Below, in pieces: positions 57,591-64,000 of a stretch of DNA of 64,000 nucleotides. The DNA lies in contig NZ_BMRV01000001.1 of NCBI RefSeq assembly GCF_014648815.1, positions 558,001 through 622,000 of the forward strand, written 5' to 3'. The translations under genes and the position numbers were made by a program. Source of the stretch: Streptomyces flaveolus (GTDB lineage: Bacteria; Actinomycetota; Actinomycetes; Streptomycetales; Streptomycetaceae). The notes under the pieces were generated by a model, which saw only the letters and a program-made list of their open reading frames with translations, made no database searches and was not told where the DNA came from. Numbering within the stretch: the stretch's first letter is position 1; every line of letters begins with the position of its first letter.

Positions 57591-58211
57591 TTACCGGGAA
57601 TCGTTGCCACAGGCGACTTGGAGGGCCTCGGAGAGGTGCTGCGCATAGCGCGGCCCGAGGATGAAACTGTGATCCTCCATTGCGCGCGTATTACGCAGCG
57701 TTACATCCAGGAAAGGGAGCCCGGGGTTCCGTGGTGCTTTTTCGCATTCCGTCACCCGCAGAGTGACGATGATCTTGCGGGCGGAATGTGGCTTTGTCTG
57801 GAAAGGTGCCGCGGGGGTCGAGGTCGCGGAAAGTCCGGCGTAGGGCTGAGACACCCGCGTCACCGTGACGGCCGGTCCGGACCGCACGCTCAGCAGCACC
57901 GCGAAGCTGAAGTCGCTGGTCGGAGCGTTGTCGGGGCCGGCCACCGGGTCCAGGTAGACGAGCTCGACCACCTGGGAAGGGAGGGGCGGGGGCGGCGGCG
58001 GGGGAGCCGGCCGCTCCTGCGGTCTGCCGGCGTACAGATAGCCACCGCCCGCCAGGACGACGAGGGCCGCGACCACCGCGTGGACCGCCCGGCGGTGACG
58101 TGCGTAGCCGCGGCCGAGGCGCCCGCGCGGCCGGGCGGGGCGGCGGGGGTGCTGCGGGGCCTCCCGCGCGTGCGTGCCCTCGCCCGGCTCGACGGGCCCG
58201 GTGCCGCTCAC
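57591..58211 (-). CDS. Single-pass membrane protein of unknown function
   Basis: A 206-residue protein with an Arg/Pro-rich cytoplasmic N-terminus, one membrane helix (AVHAVVAALVVLAGGGYLYAG), a Pro tract (PAPPPPPPPLPSQ) and an exported ~130-residue domain rich in beta strands (FSFAVLLSVRSGPAVTVTRVS; KIIVTLRVTECEKAP). One Cys pair may form a disulfide. GTG at 58211 overlaps the upstream gene in GTGA fashion; GTG 58217 also fits. I do not recognise the family beyond its being conserved in Streptomyces. Confidence 0.72.
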   Translation of the reverse strand: MSGTGPVEPGEGTHAREAPQHPRRPARPRGRLGRGYARHRRAVHAVVAALVVLAGGGYLYAGRPQERPAPPPPPPPLPSQVVELVYLDPVAGPDNAPTSDFSFAVLLSVRSGPAVTVTRVSQPYAGLSATSTPAAPFQTKPHSARKIIVTLRVTECEKAPRNPGLPFLDVTLRNTRAMEDHSFILGPRYAQHLSEALQVACGNDSR

Positions 58212-58660
58212 CGCCACGGACCCCGGCTCGCACCGCCGCCGCTGTAGCGCTCGGCGCACCGGGCGCGCGTCCGACGGTCGATCAACTCGTCGGCAGCGCG
58301 GTCGCCCTGCTCCCGCCGCACGGGCCGCGCGGCGTCCACGACCTCCCGCAGGATGTCGTACTGCCGGTTCGACAGGCCCATCGACTGGTAGTCGCCGTAG
58401 GTGCCACCGTCCAGCACCTCGCGCGACCAGTGGGCGACGACGCGCACGCACAACTCGGCGTCCGACGCGGGCGTCGGCGACGGCCGCGAGGAGCCGGTGT
58501 GTCCGGCGCCGGTCCCGGTGGTGACCGTGGCCGAACGCGGGCCGCCGGTCCCGGAGTTGCCGCATGCGGTCGCCAGGGCAGCCGTCAGCAGCGCCAGTGA
58601 GAGCACGCGCCGGATCCCGCCCGTGGCGGCCGCCGTCCGAGGGACTCCTCCCCGTTCCAT
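58208..58660 (-). CDS. Small exported lipoprotein of unknown function
   Basis: A 150-residue protein with a lipoprotein signal: basic GGIRR, hydrophobic core and lipobox LATAC with Cys near 33. A Ser/Thr/Gly linker follows. The mature part (~residues 65-145) has three cysteines (CVRVV, RARCAER) and is helical and charged. It is likely anchored by Lgt and is co-expressed with the downstream membrane protein. No known family. Confidence 0.72.
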   Translation of the reverse strand: MERGGVPRTAAATGGIRRVLSLALLTAALATACGNSGTGGPRSATVTTGTGAGHTGSSRPSPTPASDAELCVRVVAHWSREVLDGGTYGDYQSMGLSNRQYDILREVVDAARPVRREQGDRAADELIDRRTRARCAERYSGGGASRGPWR

Positions 58661-58726
58661 GACCCGACGCTAAGGCGCCGGGCCGACGGGGGCAATGACG
58701 CTGCCGGCACCGCTGAGGACACCGCT

Positions 58727-58755
58727 GCTCGGCGGGCGCGCTCAGCCCGCCGAGC
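58727..58755. terminator. Hairpin at the end of the thioesterase gene
   Basis: A perfect 11-bp stem (58727-58737 with 58745-58755, 7-nt loop) covers the thioesterase stop codon at 58742-58744. It separates that gene from the lipoprotein gene. Confidence 0.7.
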
Positions 58756-59230
58756 CCGCCTGGGCGGCGTCGCCGGGGGCCGCGTCGCGCAGCAGGCAGG
58801 TCAGACGGGCGGTGCACACCCGCCGGTCCTGCTCGTCGCTGATCACGATCTCGTACGTCGCCGTCGTCCGGCCCCGGTGCACGGGCGTGGCCACGCCGGT
58901 CACCAGGCCGGAGCGGACCCCGCGGTGGTGGGTGCAGTTCAGGTCGACGCCGACGGCGATCTTGGAGCTGCCCCCGTGCAGCATGGAGCCCACCGAGCCC
59001 AGCGTCTCGGCCAGCACCGCGGAGGCGCCGCCGTGCAGCAGCCCGTACGGCTGGGTGTTGCCCTCCACCGGCATGGTGCCCACGACCCGCTCGGGCGCCG
59101 CCTCCAGGACCTGGACGCCCATCCGCGCCCCCAGGTGGCCCGCGGAGAACAGCGCGGGAAGATCGACGCCCATGGCGGCGTACTCGTCGATGATCTCCTG
59201 CGGGAACTGCACCTGCTGCTGCTCGCCCAT
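58742..59230 (-). CDS. PaaI-type hotdog-fold thioesterase
   Basis: A 162-residue hotdog protein with the motif GLLHGGASAVLAETLGSVG (residues ~66-84), whose H-G-G-x3-x-x-x-E is the PaaI/4HBT catalytic pattern, and GVDLNCTHHRGVRSG after it. It hydrolyses CoA thioesters, classically hydroxyphenylacetyl-CoA; the exact substrate is open. ATG at 59230 has GGAG at a good distance; an ATG at 59248 is in frame. A perfect 16-bp palindrome lies 54 bp upstream. Confidence 0.9.
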   Translation of the reverse strand: MGEQQQVQFPQEIIDEYAAMGVDLPALFSAGHLGARMGVQVLEAAPERVVGTMPVEGNTQPYGLLHGGASAVLAETLGSVGSMLHGGSSKIAVGVDLNCTHHRGVRSGLVTGVATPVHRGRTTATYEIVISDEQDRRVCTARLTCLLRDAAPGDAAQAGSAG

Positions 59231-59283
59231 GGGCCTGGCTCCGTTCATTGCGATCCGTCGGTCCGACGCGCCTGTCGGCTCGG

Positions 59284-59295
59284 CTGAGCGAACGC

Positions 59296-59299
<4 letters not shown>
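59284..59299. promoter_or_regulatory. Palindromic operator-like site upstream of the thioesterase gene
   Basis: CTGAGCG-AA-CGCTCAG is a perfect 7+2+7 palindrome of the kind bound by TetR-family repressors. It lies 54 bp upstream of the thioesterase ATG and overlaps the stop of the oxidoreductase gene. No regulator gene is adjacent. Confidence 0.45.
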
Positions 59300-61575
<2,276 letters not shown>

Positions 61576-61891
61576 CGCGCGCTCCTTCGCCTGCACGTGT
61601 GAGGTACGTCTCCGATCCTCGCATGCCCCTGTGACAGCGACGGAGGCCGGACGGCCCGGAGTCCGGAAGCAGTGGTCGCGGCGACGGAGGAGGACCGGTT
61701 CCGTGGCACCGGACGCGAGCGACGCCCGGACGGGGCGTGGGGCTGTGTGCGGAGTGCGGCCCCGCCGCGGGCGCGACCGGCCACGACGTACCCGCGGCGA
61801 CAAAGGCCGCGCCCGCGGCCGGGAAGCGGCGCAGCCGCGCCACCGGCGACGGCGGGACCGACTGTCAGTGGCACGTGGCAGGATCGGGGAC
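61576..61891. other. Divergent intergenic region between the oxidoreductase and polA
   Basis: This 316-bp stretch has frames open by GC bias but no credible start with ribosome site. The minus-strand gene has AAGGAG 6 bp before its ATG. CAGGAT at 61879-61884 lies 7 bp before the polA GTG and could be a leaderless -10. Several short GC inverted repeats (e.g. CCGCGGGCG/CGCCCGCGG-type) are present. Confidence 0.45.
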
Positions 61892-64000
61892 GTGGCAGAT
61901 ACAGCATCGAAGAAGACCGAGACCCCCACCGGCGGCAGCCGCCCGCGCCTGATGCTCATGGACGGGCACTCGCTGGCGTACCGCGCGTTCTTCGCGCTGC
62001 CCGCGGAGAACTTCACGACCGCGACGGGCCAGCCGACCAACGCGATCTACGGTTTCGCGTCGATGCTGGCCAACACGCTGCGTGACGAGGCGCCCACGCA
62101 CTTCGCGGTGGCGTTCGACGTCTCCCGCAAGACCTGGCGCTCCGAGGAGTTCACGGAGTACAAGGCGAACCGCTCCAAGACGCCGGACGAGTTCAAGGGC
62201 CAGGTCGAGCTGATCGGCGAGCTGCTCGACGCGATGCACGTGACCCGCTTCGCCGTCGAGGGCTTCGAGGCGGACGACGTCATCGCCACACTCGCCACCC
62301 AGGCCGAGGCCGAGGGCTTCGAGGTGCTGATCGTCACCGGCGACCGGGACTCGTTCCAGCTGGTCAGCGAGCACACCACGGTGCTGTATCCGACCAAGGG
62401 CGTCTCCGAGCTCACCCGGTTCACCCCGGAGAAGGTCGTCGAGAAGTACGGACTGACGCCCGCCCAGTACCCCGACTTCGCCGCCCTGCGCGGCGACCCG
62501 TCGGACAACCTGCCGGGCATCCCGGGAGTCGGCGAGAAGACGGCCGCGAAGTGGATCAACCAGTTCGGGTCCTTCGCCGAGCTGGTCGAGCGCGTCGACG
62601 AGGTCAAGGGCAAGGCCGGGCAGAATCTGCGCGACCACCTGGAGTCCGTGAAGCTCAACCGCCGGCTCACCGAGCTGGAGCGGCAGGTCGAGCTGCCCAA
62701 GGGGGTCACCGACCTGGAGCGGCCGGCGTACGACCGCAAGGGCGTCGCGATGATCCTGGACACCCTGGAGATCCGCAACCCCTCGCTGCGCGAGCGCCTG
62801 TTCGCCGTCGATCCGGGCGCCGAGGAGGCCGAGGCGACGCCGGTCGTGGCGGACGGCGTGGAGCTGGACGGCACGGTGCTGGGCACGGGCGAGGTGGCCA
62901 GCTGGCTCGCCGAGCACGGCGACCAGCCCCTCGGTGTCGCCACGGTCGACACCTGGGCGCTGGGCACCGGCTCGGTCGCCGAGGTGGCGCTCGCCGCTTC
63001 CGACGGGAAGGCAGCCTGGTTCGACCCGACGGAGATCGACGAGGCCGACGAGGCGGCGTTCACGGCCTGGCTCTCCGATCCGGACCGGCCGAAGGTCTTC
63101 CACAACGCCAAGGGCGCCATGCGCGTCTTCGCCGAGCACGGCTGGAGCGTCGCCGGCGTGGGCATGGACACCGCGCTCGCCGCCTACCTGGTCAAGCCGG
63201 GCCGGCGCTCCTTCGACCTGGACGCGCTCTCCCTGGAGTACCTGCACCGCGAACTGGCCCCCGCCGCCGCGGCCGACGGGCAGCTGGCCTTCGGCGCGGA
63301 CGACGCCGCCGAGGCCGAGGCGCTCATGGTGCAGGCCCGCGCGATCCTCGATCTGGGCGAGACCTTCGAGGGCCGCCTGGCGGAGGTCGGCGCCGCGGAC
63401 CTGCTGCGCGACATGGAGCTGCCCACGTCCGCCCTGCTGGCCCGCATGGAGCGGCACGGCATCGCGGCCGACCGGGAGCACCTGCAGGCCATGGAGCAGA
63501 TGTTCGCGGGGGCGGTCCAGCAGGCCGTGAAGGAGGCCCACGCGGCGGCCGGACGCGAGTTCAACCTGGGCTCGCCCAAGCAGCTCCAGGAAGTCCTCTT
63601 CGGTGAGCTGAACCTGCCCAAGACGAAGAAGACCAAGACCGGCTACACGACGGACGCCGACGCCCTGGCGTGGCTGGCGACGCAGACGGACAACGAACTG
63701 CCGGTGATCATGCTCCGGCACCGCGAGCAGGCCAAGCTGCGCGTCACCGTCGAGGGCCTGATCAAGACGATCGCCGCGGACGGCCGCATCCACACCACGT
63801 TCAACCAGACGGTCGCCGCGACCGGCCGCCTCTCCTCGACCGACCCGAACCTGCAGAACATCCCGGTCCGCACCGACGAGGGCCGGGCGATCCGCCGCGG
63901 CTTCGTCGTCGGCGAGGGCTTCGAGTCCCTGATGACGGCGGACTACAGCCAGATCGAGCTGCGCGTGATGGCCCACCTGTCCGAGGACGCGGGACTGATC
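61892..64000 (+). CDS. polA: DNA polymerase I, 5' part (truncated by window end)
   Basis: Residues 1-703 are visible. The 5'-nuclease domain (~17-310) has LLMDGHSLAYRAF-like LMLMDGHSLAYR, FEADDVIATLA, VTGDRDSFQLV and GDPSDNLPGIPGVG, all metal ligands. The middle exonuclease-like domain (~320-490) lacks the D-x-E of motif I (it reads VATVDTWALG) so proofreading is presumably lost. The polymerase domain begins ~500 with FNLGSPKQLQEVLF, ATGRLSSTDPNLQNIPVRT and motif A MTADYSQIELRVMAHLS (catalytic Asp). GTG at 61892 is used; GTG 61868 is also in frame. Confidence 0.96.
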   Translation, partial: MADTASKKTETPTGGSRPRLMLMDGHSLAYRAFFALPAENFTTATGQPTNAIYGFASMLANTLRDEAPTHFAVAFDVSRKTWRSEEFTEYKANRSKTPDEFKGQVELIGELLDAMHVTRFAVEGFEADDVIATLATQAEAEGFEVLIVTGDRDSFQLVSEHTTVLYPTKGVSELTRFTPEKVVEKYGLTPAQYPDFAALRGDPSDNLPGIPGVGEKTAAKWINQFGSFAELVERVDEVKGKAGQNLRDHLESVKLNRRLTELERQVELPKGVTDLERPAYDRKGVAMILDTLEIRNPSLRERLFAVDPGAEEAEATPVVADGVELDGTVLGTGEVASWLAEHGDQPLGVATVDTWALGTGSVAEVALAASDGKAAWFDPTEIDEADEAAFTAWLSDPDRPKVFHNAKGAMRVFAEHGWSVAGVGMDTALAAYLVKPGRRSFDLDALSLEYLHRELAPAAAADGQLAFGADDAAEAEALMVQARAILDLGETFEGRLAEVGAADLLRDMELPTSALLARMERHGIAADREHLQAMEQMFAGAVQQAVKEAHAAAGREFNLGSPKQLQEVLFGELNLPKTKKTKTGYTTDADALAWLATQTDNELPVIMLRHREQAKLRVTVEGLIKTIAADGRIHTTFNQTVAATGRLSSTDPNLQNIPVRTDEGRAIRRGFVVGEGFESLMTADYSQIELRVMAHLSEDAGLI

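Noticed and set aside
57691..58233. Alternative 180-codon minus-strand frame
   Set aside because: It overlaps the 206-residue membrane protein in another frame, is Arg/Pro-rich, and lacks coherent hydrophobic or conserved segments.
61737..61952. Small plus-strand frame before polA
   Set aside because: It runs into polA in another frame and has no ribosome site or recognisable motif.

Overview
The window is chromosomal DNA of a Streptomyces or very close relative. It is strongly GC-rich with GC-biased third codon positions, uses many GTG starts, has most neighbouring genes overlapping by 4 bp (ATGA/GTGA), and carries trpM, PriA, a vegetative-type TAGGNT -10 motif and a Streptomyces-type interspersed repeat. 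From memory the gene order (his/trp, lgt, gltBD, pepN, pyk, pdtaR, liv, polA) follows the core arm of S. coelicolor around SCO2000-SCO2050. The region looks vertically inherited, with small accessory insertions. I see no CRISPR array, transposase, integrase, rRNA or prophage.

Region 1 (1-12.8 kb, plus strand) is amino-acid biosynthesis: the 3' end of priA, a RidA-like gene, hisF, an MFS exporter, hisI, trpE, three small membrane proteins, trpC, trpM, trpB and trpA, then a membrane-anchored DsbA-like protein and lgt. A five-copy ~34-bp repeat follows the MFS gene, and a Streptomyces interspersed repeat lies over the end of trpM. Region 2 (12.8-20.4 kb, minus strand) is one six-gene overlapping operon. 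It encodes four divergent ADP-ribosylglycohydrolase-family proteins, a CaiB-type CoA transferase and a CitE/HpcH-type lyase. This is my best candidate for an undescribed system. Region 3 (20.6-27.8 kb) holds a VIT-family metal transporter and gltBD (glutamate synthase).

Region 4 (27.9-42.6 kb) is mixed. It holds a rhomboid protease coupled to a GH46 chitosanase-like protein that lacks the expected second catalytic acid, a VWA protein, a SIMPL protein, an HExxH protein with a zinc ribbon, chorismate mutase, aminopeptidase N, a PLP decarboxylase/N-hydroxylase pair of siderophore type, a Tat-exported 5'-nucleotidase, pyruvate kinase, and a freestanding LAGLIDADG protein next to tRNA-Leu(CAA). 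Region 5 (42.9-51.5 kb) starts with the ANTAR regulator pdtaR. It continues with a polymorphic-toxin locus: SseB-like protein, WXG-type partner, a 1568-residue RHS protein with a C-terminal deaminase-like toxin tip, its overlapping immunity gene, then further immunity-like genes ending in a barstar homologue. Region 6 (51.5-64 kb) has a branched-chain amino-acid ABC operon (minus strand: substrate-binding protein, livH, livM, livG, livF), two small exported proteins, a PaaI-type thioesterase, an FdhF/YdeP molybdopterin oxidoreductase, and the 5' two thirds of polA, which runs off the window.

Functionally, chorismate mutase, trpE/C/B/A, PriA, hisF and hisI share the aromatic and histidine pathways. 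No trpF appears, consistent with PriA doing both HisA and TrpF reactions. Apart from the polymorphic-toxin cassette and the ADP-ribosylglycohydrolase operon, most of the window is conserved housekeeping sequence.
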